Below, piece after piece: positions 25,312 to 38,300 of a stretch of DNA of 64,000 nt. Below the pieces are notes generated by a model that was given only the letters and a program-made list of their open reading frames with translations, searched no databases and was not told the origin of the DNA. Position numbers and translations under genes: made by a program. How positions within the stretch are numbered: position 1 is the first letter of the stretch; each line of letters opens with the position of its first letter. Source of the DNA: Bryopsis sp. KO-2023 (Eukaryota > Chlorophyta > Ulvophyceae > Bryopsidales > Bryopsidaceae); NCBI GenBank assembly GCA_030272585.1, contig BSYQ01000005.1, positions 6,665,501 through 6,729,500 on the forward strand. Direction: 5' to 3'.

Positions 25312-25685
25312 GAAAAAGTTCCCCCCCACGGAAAACGGTTCTCCACCCACACTACTCGTGGTTTGCGGCGTTTGTGGGGGGTTTGGAGGGGTGCAGACGT
25401 CTTCTACACTGATTTCTTTTTTTTTGGCTTTTTAAATCTCGGAATATGTTTTTCGTTTCGATAGTTATCCTTGTTTTTTTACTTTATTCAGTTTAAGTTG
25501 TTTTTTCGCCGAGGACGAGTCTTTTCGCACGTGTTTTGTGCGCCTGGCGGAGTGTAGATTAGTTCTACACTAACATTTGTTTTTCTTCCAGTTTCGTCGA
25601 GCAAAAGCTTTTAGATTCGATTTTTTTTGCTTGTTTCGTTATATGTTGGGGTTGGGGTTGTGTTTCCACGCACAGGGAGCCCTTT

Positions 25686-25784
25686 CGCGCGGAAAACGGT
25701 GGAGGAACGGGCGAGATCCGCCCATTTCTGTGGGATCTACAGAAATAGGCGGATCTCGCCCGTTTCTTCACCGTTTTCCGCGTG
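25686..25784. repeat. Foldback repeat, copy 2
   Basis: A near-perfect hairpin of about 99 bp. Arms read CGCGCGGAAAACGGTGGAGG and, inverted, CACCGTTTTCCGCGTG, with an inner stem GGGCGAGATCCGCC / GGCGGATCTCGCCC. It shares its terminal 20 bp with the copy at 25,214, so this is a dispersed MITE-like family. Confidence 0.7.
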
Positions 25785-26108
25785 ACTTGGTTTCGTCTGC
25801 GCGTTTTGACGTGGGAAACCCCCTAGCGTTGTCGCTTTTGGGTTTGGGGGCCGGAGACTCGCTTGGGGGGGGGGTCGAATTTGATGTAGATTTGTAGGGG
25901 ATTAGTATGTATATATATAACGTGGTTACATATATAAAACACGCGGATGTTAGCGATAGACGTCCGCTTTAGTTTTAAAGTTAAAGTGGTTTAAACTTAC
26001 CGAAAGGAAAAAAGGCGAGCATGGTCGTGATAACCACCGAGTAGGTGTTTGTTCCTCTAAAAAAAAGGGAATTCTAAGAAAGAACTTCGAAAGAGAAGAA
26101 GGAAAGTT

Positions 26109-26150
26109 TTCCGATTCGTGGGAGTCGAACCCACGAGGTGCCCCTATCGG
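26109..26150 (-). other. tRNA-like 3' half (T-arm and stem)
   Basis: On the minus strand the T-arm GTGGG-TTCGACT-CCCAC is perfect and is enclosed by a short stem CCGAT/ATCGG. No D arm or anticodon arm can be drawn upstream, so this is a tRNA-derived fragment or SINE box B rather than a working tRNA. Confidence 0.35.
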
Positions 26151-26509
26151 TCTTTTCTTGAAATGTGTTTTGTTTGGTGTTTTTTATAGGTGTATCCATC
26201 GTGGACAGCAGGTGCATGAATACCTCACTCTTTTGCGGGGACGTTGGGTCGTCTCCGACGAGTCGTTAAAAATAGACGGGAGAGAGAGAACGCAAAAACG
26301 GTTCAACGTGGACGGAGACAAAAAAAAGGCTTAACATTACATTTAGGCCTTTCTTTGTCTCCGTCCACAAAATGAAGTGAGGGGGTGCCGAAGGGAGGGG
26401 GGGCTCGTGCCTTTTACTTGGGAAGGAGTGGCTCGAATCTTTTGGCCGAGGAACCCTGAATGGGTGTACGCCGTGGCGGCCCCGTGGATCGAAAGCCTTT
26501 GGGAGGAGG

Positions 26510-26940
26510 GTGGATTCGAGGCCCTCGCCCCCCCCGAGGAGGGAGAGGAGCCCGAGGAGGGAGAGGAGGGAGAGGAGGGAGACACTACGAGAACAACCAG
26601 GCTATACGATACGTTTTTTGTATCGTATACGGTACACTCTGTATCGCACGCGACGTGAATTGTATCGTACGATACAAAACGTACCGTATAAACTGGGTCA
26701 ACCGCACGTTTTTACGATACGTTTTGTGTATGGTATGATAGCTCAAACGCAGCGTACGATGTTTGGGAGAAACATCGTATAGTGGTCGAACTATAGCGTA
26801 CGATGTTGTGAGGGAAACATCGTAGAGTGGTTCAAACTTAGCGTACGATATTTCGAGGGAAGCGCGTCGATATCGCGATATCACTGTTCGATATGGCAGT
26901 GGATCGTGTCGTACACTGTTCACATGGAGATACGATGAGA
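26510..26940. repeat. GAGGRG simple repeat joined to CGTACG-palindrome repeat
   Basis: A purine-rich GGAGGGAGAGG tract is followed at 26,587 by CTACGAGAACAACCAGGCTA and a series of ATCGTACGAT-type palindromes to about 26,940. The same junction sequence occurs inverted at 59,455-59,485, again touching a GAGG tract. Confidence 0.55.
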
Positions 26941-26964
26941 GCAACAATGATAATTCAATGATAT

Positions 26965-26982
26965 CCAGGACTCGAACCTGGT
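26965..26982 (-). other. tRNA-like T-arm fragment
   Basis: The minus strand reads CCAGG-TTCGAGT-CCTGG, a perfect T-arm with box B. I cannot fold a complete tRNA around it. Confidence 0.3.
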
Positions 26983-27383
26983 TGGACTGCCACCTGGCAT
27001 ACCATCTATACAGTTTGCACTTTCAAATACTCTGTGCAACTCGCACAATGAAAGATGCACTGGCCCTGCATTTGCCTAAATCTAGCTGAGAAGTGCTTGT
27101 GCCTCCTCTTCAATTTTGATTGCTAGCTTTTTACATGCAGCCAGCATTATCACTCCCATTTTTGGAAGTTGTCATGGCACATATGGCTCTTGCTCTCCTC
27201 CAGTCCACTTCCTTAAAAGGAAACAGGGCAGGGTCTGGCAAATAGTCAATACCATCCAATAGATTCAGGTTGTCCACACCACCAGGAACTTCTTAGACCC
27301 CAGGCTGCATTCCCCTCCAAACCACCACCTAACTACAAAGGAAGCTCTAATAGAGGAAACAAGGTCATTTGGAAATAAAATCT

Positions 27384-28080
27384 TTATATCGACAGAAACA
27401 TCGATAAGATTCCAGCACCACCACCTACTTCACCATTTTCAGTCTCATAGGGGGAACAGAAAATCTCTAGTTTGAGCCCCCCCCTCCAAACTGACACCGA
27501 CAAATGTCTGATTAACTCTTGCAGCAGCCTCGCCACACCACCCAGCAAACCAGTGTCTCCACCATGGCAAGGATCCTGATGTTCTGGAATGCCAATTACT
27601 GGAAACAAAGAAAGGAAAATACAGTTGAACGGGTACATAAAAAGCATATGAAAACCCACCTGGTTTTTGTTCCATTGTATCAAGCACACCCCTTTTTTCT
27701 CCCCACTCGTTTTTTGCAGGAGTCTGTGATTCCCTTGTCTTCCCTCTTATCCCAACTCCTTCGCCCATACACACACAAAAAAAAAAACAAGAGTGCTCCA
27801 CATTCCTTGTGTCAGGGGGCTTGGGCACAGTAGGCACTGGCAGATCAGACTTAAAGTTGTCAGAAATAACTGGATCAACAAAGGACTCGACTTCATTTGT
27901 GCCAAACGAATGAAAACAATACAAGAAAAACGCTGAAGCGCACCTGCTGCAAGCACTGCAACATCGTCATCCTTCCTGGGAGGACCACCACCAATTTCAC
28001 AAAATGCAACACTTTCTGTAGCGCCGGTTACCTGTTTTCTCTTCAACCCCTCTGTAGCACCCGAATGAGCCACATCCATA
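27384..28080 (-). CDS. Unrecognised spliced gene, 3' exons
   Basis: Three minus-strand segments join in phase: about 27944-28060 (reads KRKQVTGATESVAFCEIGGG), about 27,790-27869 (VISDNFKSDLPVPTVPKPPD) and 27384-27598 (ends GILSMFLSI then TAA). Acceptor tracts TTTCCAG and GATCCAG precede the last two. The donor between the second and third is weak. I recognise no domain. It may be the 3' part of the gene whose exons lie at 30.2-30.8 kb on the same strand, but I could not connect them. Confidence 0.35.
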
Positions 28081-29142
28081 TTCTGCCCACCCTATTATGC
28101 CTCGCATTTTCGATCTCCGGGTGGAATTTCCTCTCGGCCTCCAGGCTTTTGTTGTTGACCCACTGAGGTATCTTTCAAATCTGATAGCAGACCAGGGGGT
28201 GTTTCATTATCCCTATTAACAGCGGGGTTCTCTTCATCCCCATCCCAGCATATCTTGATACTGGAGCAAGCATCACAGCTAATGCAACAGCATGTATGCC
28301 GTTTTTCGGTGCAAATGGATGGTGTTCAACTGACTCTTAGATCGAATGTCAAACCCCGAAAACGGTTATCTGTTCTAAAGTTAGCAAAACCTTTTTGTCA
28401 CTCTGCAGAATGCACACACATATCAAAAGGGCGTTAAAGGCACACAAAGCACACCAATGCTCATAAGAATAAACGAATACACAAGGGGAAAGGGGGAATT
28501 TTAGAGAAAACTATCCCTAAAAAATCAATACACTTGTCAACCGTCACAACCCCAAGACTACACCAAAGGGCCCTGGAGACAAAACAATTATCACATTTTA
28601 AAGCACAGCAACCATCGCCAACCCTGACCTGGGACCTGAGATTCCGCAGTGTCGTATGAAACAAACCCAGCAAAGCAACCCCAATCAGTGCCGGGAAAAT
28701 CGTACAGGAGCGGCTCAATCCGGGAAAGACAGGGTACGGACGGGACCCTCGCGTCCCCTAGCCATAACTCACGCGGTCGCGTTTCGGCTCAAGGGACGTT
28801 TTTTTACTTCCCAATGTCAAACTTACAGAAAGAAAAACGGAGCCCCCATACCTGGAGAGGTGGTATTGCACAGCGAGGGTGGGCGAACTTGGACAAGGAC
28901 TCCCATTTTCCCTCTGCTGCCGCGGGCCCGGCATTCGCAATTCACTTTTTCGCTCGCCGAAACCAGTCTCAACAGCTCGATAGCAGCGGCAAGGAAAATG
29001 CTGCGATAAAATTTCGGCGCAGACATGTAACGATAAAGAATATAACATCAATCATTTCACTCTGTCATCACATCCACCACCACACCAATCTTGTTTCCTC
29101 CATGAGACGAGTGAGTGTGGGGGAGACTGGGACGTGCGACAC

Positions 29143-29199
29143 GAAAAGCGGTGGAGTTGGTCCACGATACTCAGAGGGTTCGACTCCCTCGCGCTTTCC
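29143..29199 (+). other. Truncated tRNA-like fold
   Basis: The outer stem AAAGCG/CGCTTT encloses a hairpin GTGGA-GTTGG-TCCAC and a perfect T-arm GAGGG-TTCGACT-CCCTC. One arm of a normal cloverleaf is missing. It could be a tRNA-derived SINE head. Confidence 0.35.
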
Positions 29200-29383
29200 T
29201 ACCTTTTCAGCACCCGGTTCCAAAAGACAGAGGTGTGGACGATACGAATAGGTTGGGGATACCGCAGTGGGGTCTTTACCGCACTGTGGGTGACAATTAC
29301 AAGAGGCGCGGTATCCCCCACTGAAAGAAGAAGGTAAAGAAGGCAACGGCTTTGCGGCTTGGACACCTTCTGCGTGCGATGTT

Positions 29384-29440
29384 TTTATCGTACGATACAG
29401 AATCAGCCGAAAACAAAGGAATTTGTATCGTACGATAAGA
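29384..29440. repeat. TATCGTACGATA hairpin repeat
   Basis: Two copies of TATCGTACGATA sit inverted around a short spacer. The same layout, with similar spacer sequence, recurs at 59,395-59,443. A GGGAGCGGTGG / CCACCGCTCC inverted repeat flanks both copies. Confidence 0.55.
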
Positions 29441-30243
29441 TATTTGTATTCCACCAACCGCCTGTTCCCGCGATTCATATCGACTCTACATGCTCACTCG
29501 GGAGCGGTGGCTGACGCGACTGCCACCGCTCCTGCGGAGCGGTCGCATCAGTCTGGTCGACCGCTCCCGAGGGACCGTGACCTGTGATATCCCCCCCCCC
29601 GATCAGACTGCGTGACGCGTGCCGCCGTTACCGTCATCCGCTCCGACAAGGCCCCGCCCCCCCCCCCCACAACCCCCCAAACCCGCATCGTTCGCCCCGT
29701 CGGAATCAGAGCGCGCGCGTTCGTTCGGTTCAAGGTCGCGGGTCGGCGAGGGCGTGCCGACGTGCCGAGCGGCTCGTCTCTGTGGTTGGCGCGAGGTAGG
29801 TGGTCTTTTGCCCACAGGTGGTGGCGAGGGGGTGGAGAGTGTGTTTTTTTTTTAGAAGTGCAGGAAAAATAAACTCAGTTTTCCCTTGAGGAATTATTCG
29901 AAAGATAGAAAGAGAAAAAAGAGGGGTGGGGGTGGGTAGTTTGAATAAAAAGAGCTGAATTATTTATTTTACAATTCACAAGGTAAATGAATGTTATGTT
30001 TTTTCTAGAAAGAAATAGGGATTCCAGGCACATGTTTCTGTTGCCACTGACCCCAGCGCCAGGGGGGTCAGCATTAGAATAGTTGTGACTGCTGTGTTCT
30101 GGGGTTTCAGTTGAGGACCATCCCTTGTCTGGTTGAACAGTCCCAAGCAAGGCTTAGAGCTTTCCCTCAACCGCCATGTGAAGCAAGTAATATGAAGAAA
30201 GAGAAAAAAAAGGGATAGGGGTGGGTAGTTGGAAAAAAAAGGG

Positions 30244-30770
30244 TTAACGTATCTTTGTTCCCGACGGTTGGGACTGCTGGGAACTGTCTTGCTTTTCTTG
30301 TCTGTGGGTGGGTGTACAACCACGCAAAGAAGCATTTCTGAACTCACTTTTGCGCACTTTCGCCCACCGAGGTTCATTTGCTTGTTCTGACAGCTCCCAA
30401 CATCTTTCAACGCGCACCGTAAGCAGCAGTGCAAATGGAGTAGTGGAACTGAGCAGCTGTGGATGGTGCACGAGAAAACGAATAGCTCGTGAAACTGCTT
30501 TGAATGCACTAGCAGGCTCGTTCACAAAATCAGGAAAACAGTTCCACCTCTGCCATCGCCTTACTCAGCAAGTGGTGTCAGTTGGTTCTGACACCGTGAA
30601 GCATGCTGAGAAAATCTTTGAGAGGGAGGCCATCAGTTTTTGATCTTTTGAACTGCCCAATGCATGATGGACGCGATTCGATGGGCAATGCCGACAGCAT
30701 GGCAAAGAGACCCCAATGTGGTGAGTCCATAACGCCCGCACCACCATTGCCTGTAAGGAAGGAACCCACA
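30244..30770 (-). CDS. Unrecognised spliced gene, two internal exons
   Basis: Two minus-strand exons are phase-compatible. About 30596-30753 follows a CCTTACAG acceptor and reads AMVVRALWTHHIGVSLPCC in one frame. About 30352-30568 follows GATGGCAG, contains SAFKAVSRAIRFLVHHPQLL, and ends at a good GTGAGT donor. The second looks like a real helical protein segment but matches no family I know. Start and stop are not located. ORFs from 30,870 to 31,226 on the same strand may or may not belong. Confidence 0.35.
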
Positions 30771-32349
30771 CCTTTTTGTTTGTGGTCGATTTCGGATAGG
30801 GACACCTTGACAGCGGGGAGGCTTGTTTTCTCCCATCCACCCATCTTGTGTATGTTTGCAGTTCTTTTCTTCTTGGGAGTGAACTAGTCCACATTTTATT
30901 TTTCCTCTTTCAAAGAGCCCCTCGTAGACTTCATTCATTGTTTGCTTCATAGTGTGTTTTCTGAACGCAGAACTATCAACAGTTTTTCCAACCCCTGTGG
31001 AGTGATGACACCAGCCTGAAGACTTTTTATCCTCCTCCAATCTCCCAGCCCATATCCATTGTACTGTGTTGGATTCTTTTTCCATAGTTGTATTTTGCGT
31101 TGATTCGATGTTTCTGTCTGGTTGCGTTTTCCCATGGCGATTGGGGCGGGCGTGGAGTTGGAGAAGGTCGATGGGAAAGGGAAAAGCAACGGAACTGTTA
31201 ATGAAAAGCGTAACATTACCTGCCAAGATCAGTGTTGTTGGTTCATCAGGGTAGTGTTGAAACCAGAGGGTAAGATTTTAAAAGAATATCAAATTGGGTA
31301 TTCCTGGCAATTGGCAACAGGAAATGGGAGGGGGAGGAAGGACAGCAGGGCCGCAGAAAATCAAATCCAGACAGTCGAAATTCAAAAAATGGTTGTGTTT
31401 GGAACGAAGGGGATTGCTTGGCGAGCGGGCGGGGGTGGAGACAGAATTGGGTTGTGGGAGGAGCTTTTGTTTGTTTTGCGGCAGGGTGGGGGAAAGATTT
31501 TCAAAATGGAAGAAAATGTAGAGCTGGAGTTCTTGAAAAAGAACTACAGGATATCTGTGTTGCTCTTGTGGAGAAGAAAAGGGCGAAAGTCTAGAGGAAG
31601 GGGGCAAAAAAAAATCGATTTGTATTTGTCTGCAAGAAAAACAGCACAAGGGGGGGGGGGGGGGGGGAGAAATAGTGGCAGGTTCACCTACACTTTGCCA
31701 GATGGTTGTTTCCCAAGGAAAAGAAGTTCAGGAAGTTTAGGGGAGGGAAGGGTGGGTGCAATTGACGAAAGGGAGAAAGAAAATGACGAGCAAGAACAGA
31801 GTGTAATGCTTGGATGCTTCATTGCTTACAGCCCCATTTTTTTTGGGCTTTTCTGGCTTGAGGGGCGGGAGGGGGGAAGTTGTGAGGGGATGGTGCATGT
31901 TTTTCCCTGTCACTCCCCTCTCTCTCAACTCCTATTTAAATGTTTTGAAATGTGTCCTGCGCCATGCAGTCGCCTGCCTTATTCTTCCCCCCACCCCCAC
32001 CCCTTTTTTTGTTGAAAAGAATAAAAAGTTGTTTCATTCATTTCTAACGAGCAAGGAAAATTTGGACCACCACGAAGAATGAGCGTGCGCAGAAATTTAA
32101 CAAAAGCTGCAAAAAAAACAGCCTAGTAACTCCGAGAAAAAACAAAGAGCTCACTGCAAAAATCAGAGAGTGCTTTCAGTTGCTGCTCAGAAAACCAGTG
32201 CTGCACTAGTTCGATCGATGTGAAACCGACTCTGTTCCGAATGATGTGACTTTGGTGGATGGTTTAAGTCGCTATCTGAGGCAGGCAACGAGAAAACAGA
32301 CAGCGTCGTGGTGACCGCGGTTGTGTTCTTGACGGCAGTTGTTTCTGCG

Positions 32350-35300
32350 ATGGAAGGAAACGATGACGGTGAGGTGTTACCAGTCCAAGGTCAGGCGCAA
32401 GACGCGAGGGAAGGAAACGATGGCGGTGAGGTGTTACCGGTCCAAGGTCGGGTGGAAAAGGCGAGGGGCGAGAAATGGCTGGAAGGTTTTTCTACCCGCC
32501 TCCCAAGTAAAATAAACTGGAATGGTTACATCCCTTTCGCCTTCAACCCCGCGAAGCCAAGTTTTTTAAGCAGGTGGTTACTTTCAAAAGGAACAAAAAA
32601 TCAAGCGATTTTTTATAAATCAAGAAAAATCAGTTGTTTAGTGGAGGATGAACAGTTCAATTGCAAAAGTCGCAATATATACATACATATTTTTCTTTTT
32701 TCTTTTATTTTTATTTTTATCTTTTGTTTTTTCAGGGTATTTGCAACTTTTGCAACTGAAGATTGGCAGTTGTTATTGCCCTTTAATGGGATTAATCTTC
32801 CTCAATCTGTGAGCCCCGCCAAACAACAGAAAATTATAGATTTCGTGAAAAACATGGTCCGGGCAACGTTAACGAGGGGTGCTCAAGATCGCCACGATAC
32901 GGGCGGAGCAAATAAAGATTATTGGCCTCGCCAATACGAATTCTTGGTAAGTTAAAGTAATAGGATCTAAATATCTATCTGTATATTTACAGAAATATAA
33001 ATTGGTATAACTGGTGATCTACGGAAACGAAAATTTTCCAGCCCTAAAGTGATTTTACAGAAATAAAGCAATTCAATACCTTGGTATTGGATGCAAGTTT
33101 ATCGAAAAATTGATTGATATTTGATGTGCTTCTTCTCGTGAGTGATGAGATGAGGTGACATCAATATCTGATGTGCTTTAATGGTGAGATGACATATCAG
33201 GAAACAAAAATTCTGTGGTTTTTTCTGCTACAATTTATCAAAAGGCTTTGTGGCAGTTTTTCAATTCTCTCTGCATCTCAAGGTGATTAAATAGTTCTGG
33301 CAGTTCTGTAATTTTTCCTGGGACTGCATCTCATGTGATTGAATGTTTCTGGCAGTTCTGTAATTATTCTGGGACAGTCTATTAAGGGGCTTAAACTACT
33401 TTTTAAGCCCCTTGATACACTGTCCCAGAAAATGATCTTGTTTTTCCAGTTATCTTTAGCTTTCTTTTGTTTTCCAAATAAGAAAAAGTAGGAAGTCATT
33501 GGGTGATCAATCAATGAGCCGTGCAGTGATTTTCTGTAAAGATTTTTTGTGCTTGTTCGATCACAATACATTGCATGCCAGCAGGAACATATGCACATAA
33601 CATTGCAGACTGCCATAAACCACCATAATGAAAAAATATCCAGCCTGCCTGATTGGGGCTGTTCACAAGCAGCCCAAGGGATTGAAGGCTGTTAAAAAAC
33701 AAACTATACTCTTTTTAATTGATCATTTCCTTCCTTTCATCTCCATATATCTGAGAAATGAATGTGGAGTCCAGAATTTTGTGAAGGAGCGGCCTCATTT
33801 GCATTGTGGCTTGAAAGAAGTTGGGAATTTGCTGGGGTATGAAATGGATCCCAAACAAAAAGCTCAGGAGTTAGGTGTTTGGGAGGGACCTCATTTTTTG
33901 GTCACGGAGAAAGCGGTTTTGGAATTTTTCAAGTTCAAACAGTTCACAGTTGCCGAGGAAGCCAAGCAACAGGGGGTAATAATCAGGCCCACTATTGGAG
34001 ATGAAAATAAGAGAGCAAAAGTGGATCTACGCAAACTGAAGGTAGTTTTCAATATTTATTATTTTGTTACATCTTACTAGGCTTAAAAGCTCTGGAATCT
34101 TTTACCTTAGTTTCAGTGTGTGGAACTCATATAAGATGTAGCTTACCTATGAATTGTGAACACCACCCATGTTTGCTTTATGTTCTAAGAAATGAACTTT
34201 TGAAGCCTACTGATTTCTGCAGGATACCTTATCTTCTCATGTCCCGACAAAGGCGAGGACTACGCGTCGAACGAAAGAAAAACCTGTCATGGTGAGATGT
34301 ACAGAAAATACAATTTTAATGCACTAACATTGATTAAACTATAAACTCAAATTTGACCATCTTATAATTTTTTTTTTGTGAAATTCTTGTTCTCAGAATT
34401 GAACACATAAGATTGGTTGCATGTGGGCTGCAAAAATTTTACAGTTTTTTTCTTTTTTTTTTTTCTGGGGGGGGGAAATACTCTTGCGGTCTTGTTTACC
34501 TCTAGGACAGAAAAAAACGATGTTAAACTCCGATGGGAACATGTTTTTCTTCATTTTTATCGCCACCATAAATCCTATCCCCACTTTCACACGCTACATA
34601 CCTGAAACCTTTGCAAGCATTGTAGATTGTGTGCCAAAGAGTCCCTACAAAGAGAAAAGAAAATACACTTACTTTAATTTGATTTGGTTCTAGTTGGGAG
34701 AGTCAACGATTAAGAGCTACAGATCGGCTTTAACACAACTGGAACGATTTCAACATGGCATCTTCGAAATTCAGAATCACTTGACCCCGTACAAAGATCG
34801 GGTCGAACTGAAGGCCACTTTGGAGGTCTTAATGGCAGAAGCGAAAGCTGCGAAAAGCGAGTGAGTTACTTTGTTGTTTTTCTTTGTTGCCACTTCGTTA
34901 TTGAATGTGTTTTTCACTAAACTATAGCAGCACTTAAAAAAGTCTTTAATGTCTTTCAGAAACGCTGTCGACAAAAGCTGGGGCACAATTTCAACCTACC
35001 CAACAGTTGCGCAGGTCTGGATGTTTCTGGACTATTTGGTTGGTATGGGTGCAAGCACAAAAAGCAACGATATGGATGCCCACACAGGGCTCACATGCAT
35101 GTAAGAAAGATTCAGATTAGGTGATTTTATTGTTATGTTTCAACCTGATCACCATGCTGAAGATAATGAACACACCTTTTGAAGGTCAGTATTTCATGAG
35201 GCACTCATGGCTTTGGAGAGAGGCGACAACACCTTCAGAATAGCCTATTCCGACAAACAGGTGCTCGAAATATCCGATTTTTCTCCATGTCCTGGAACTA

Positions 35301-38300
35301 TCAAGATGCAAGTGTTCGTCACGATTGCCAACCGAGGAAAAGGAAACCGGGTACGAAAAACTCGTTAACAGTGGCTTGGCGCTCCAGGCCGATTGCCATG
35401 GAACAAATGTGACATCCAGAAATAGAAGCAAAAATTCGACGATTTTGTAGTTCATACTTTTCTTTGTTGCATTTATTCTGTTCAACCATTCGTACCTTCG
35501 TTTGATCGTTTGCGTATGAAATTTGTAAGTGGTTTGGCTGATAAGCCGATGGTCGGGCTGATACAACGGTGGGTCAAGTGACACTTTTTCCCACAGAAAT
35601 TCTAGCAGGTCAGGAAACTATTGTCTGAATCAGTTGTGTTTACAGAATTTCAACAAGGATTACTATCCCAAGGTGCCAAACACGAACCCCTTAAGGTGTG
35701 GGGTAGTATGGGATGCGTGCCTCCTAGCTTTCAGGCATGACGTCATGGGGGTGCAACCTCCTGATTTTTTCAGCACAACTCTTGACGGAGTTTCTTCCTC
35801 GAAGTTTCGACGACCTTGGTAGGAGGGAAAAAAAAAAAAAAAAATAGAAAAAAAAAGAAAACTTCTAAAAATAAATGAATAGATGTTTTCTATTTCTTTT
35901 TTTTTTCTTTCTTTCCTTTTTTCCTTTTTTTTTCTGACCTTTATGTTTATATTTTAGGTATGATGATTGTTTTTATGCGCAACTCAACCATCGCCGGAAG
36001 AATAACAACGTCGGGAAAAAAAAACCCGATGATGATATTACCCTCGCGGATCGTCTTGCTAATATGCAGAAAATGAAACAAAGCACCTTATTACGAGACG
36101 CCGTTCAATATGTAAGTGAAAACGCCTTCTAAAGCAGAAAATTTTCAGGAGAAACCGATAGGGAGTCATTAAGACTCGTGAAAATTTCTGTTGTTTTTGT
36201 ATATATTAAAAGGATGACTCCTCACATGTTTGAAAAAATAACTTTTCTGGAGTTTTTTATCAATTTAAATATTTTTTGGGGAAACAGCGATGCCTAGATT
36301 GTACAAATGCTTTTCATCACATGAAGTTTTTCTTTGCATCAAGGAAGAAGAAGCTGATTGCAACAGTAATCTCACTGAGCCGTATCTTTTATCCTCCCTG
36401 GAACGTATCTTCAGCCAGGCGCTGGGTGCAGTTGGCATAACATCCACCCTGCATGTGCTGCACTTGATGCGTGAATACGGAACATTCATGCTCACGCTTG
36501 CAAAGTCGGTAATTGTGAAACTTGTTTTTCTTTAAAGTGTTCTACTATTTCTTGCATTTTCATGAAATGTGTTGGTGAAGGCTGGAAGCCACTCCCAGCT
36601 CACACACTGTGCAAATGAGCAAACCTACCTCAAAATCAACAGATTTTACTTGTTTAAGAGCTTCCCACCATTTTTGCAGTGTGGACAGAGTACAACTCCT
36701 TGAGCTTGGTCACTGGGGAGATGACAAGGATGGTGGCAGGTCCAATATGAGCGCCTCGTACAAACATTTACCCAATCCAAACGTGATGGCAAAGGTTGCA
36801 GGATTTTCTGATTATGATTCTTATCGTCCATATTGGGCATCTTTATCACCACCATCATGTTTGGTGGACTTGGTTCTTCCATATTTCAGGAAATCTTTGC
36901 AGGAATTAAAAGAGGTGCGCTCAAAATATATGTTGGAGTGTAATTGTATCAAAGAACTTGTTTCGAAATAACCCAAACAGACCACACTGTTGGGCCAGAG
37001 CTGAACCATTCTCCTCAGCTGGCATGAAAGTTTTTTTTCGAGTTCAGTTCAATCCATTCATGAAGAAGCAGTCAGGGTTTGGGGGTTGAGAGCAACGTGT
37101 GCTGAGTTTTTTTGATGGGATAAAGAGATCTATGGCTTGCTACTGTTGGCCCTCTTTTGCTGTGGGTTACAAGTTTTGATTGATCGAGTGTTGCGGAGTA
37201 TGGTCGCACTTGCAAAACCTTGCAGTGCACCACCAGATGTCTGACAATTGATGCCTATACTTGCAGCCATATTCAAACCTTTACAAGACATTGATGTGCG
37301 AATCATTTTATCTATCACCAATAAAATTGACGATGTGATTGGCAGCTCACAGCTACTGCAAGCCTTATTGATGCCAAGGGAAGTGAAGAAATCCAAGATG
37401 GTGTTCGTCATTTGTGGGACGGTCAAGCTGTACAAACTTGCACATACATTTGTGAAGCATCAATCAAGATGATTCAAGCTGCACCATATATTGCTGTAAG
37501 TTCTCTCCTCATTTCAATAAAACTTTGGACGATTTCCTGTTCCAAAAACCAAGTCATAGGACAGCACTCCAAAACAAAAGATATCCACTGTGGCTATCTG
37601 GCCAATCAATTTTCGAAAAGGATCTGAAGTGAATCTAAACAGGAATTCTGAATCACTCGGAGGAAAGTTGAGTAATATTCGAAACCCACTTTTGTTGTGA
37701 TTGGTGATAAACTAACTGATTTTTTGTTTTTCTTGTAGGAGCGTTACCCCAACCATGCCTTGGTTAAGAAACACCCTTTGTTTCTTCATTCTACTTTCAA
37801 AGTGTGGTCAGCAATGGTTTTTGAGTACCATCGTCTCGTGGAGGCAGTTGAGCTGAAGACACCACATGTCTTCTCCACGATTACAGGATTGGGCTTCAAG
37901 GTGACACGCTTCTTTGACGTGCTGTGGAAGAATCCATGCAATTTTTTAGCATCTTCGAGAAGAGATCTTAAAACAATTTTGATAAATTTCATAATGAACC
38001 CCCTTTTTTTTTTAGGCTCCATCATCATCAGAAAAATTCCCCACACGCGCAAGCCAATGTTTTTTTATCGCTACTGAGCTTTGTGGGACCTACAGTGTAG
38101 CCTCTTTTGAACCCCCCTTTTTTTTTTTTTAGGCTCCATCATCATCAGAAAAATTCCCCACACGCGCAAGCCAATGTTTTTTTATCGCCACTGAGCTTTG
38201 TGGGACCTACAGTGTAGCCTCTTTTGAACCCCCCCCCTTTTTTTTTTTTAGGCTCCATCATCATCAGAAAAATTCCCCACACGCGCAAGCCAATGTTTTT

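Noticed and set aside
29548-29872. Overlapping ORFs on both strands in the GC-rich block at 29.6 kb
   Set aside because: Low-complexity C/G runs keep several frames open; no domain and no splice context.
31278-32015. A 297-codon plus-strand ORF at 31,122 and its antisense partners
   Set aside because: Runs of G and A with no domain, preceded by no clear promoter and not joining the recombinase exons in phase.
36288-36404. Alternative exon 10 of the recombinase gene starting CGATGCC
   Set aside because: It is in the wrong frame for the HxxR segment; the acceptor at 36,344 gives the recombinase frame.
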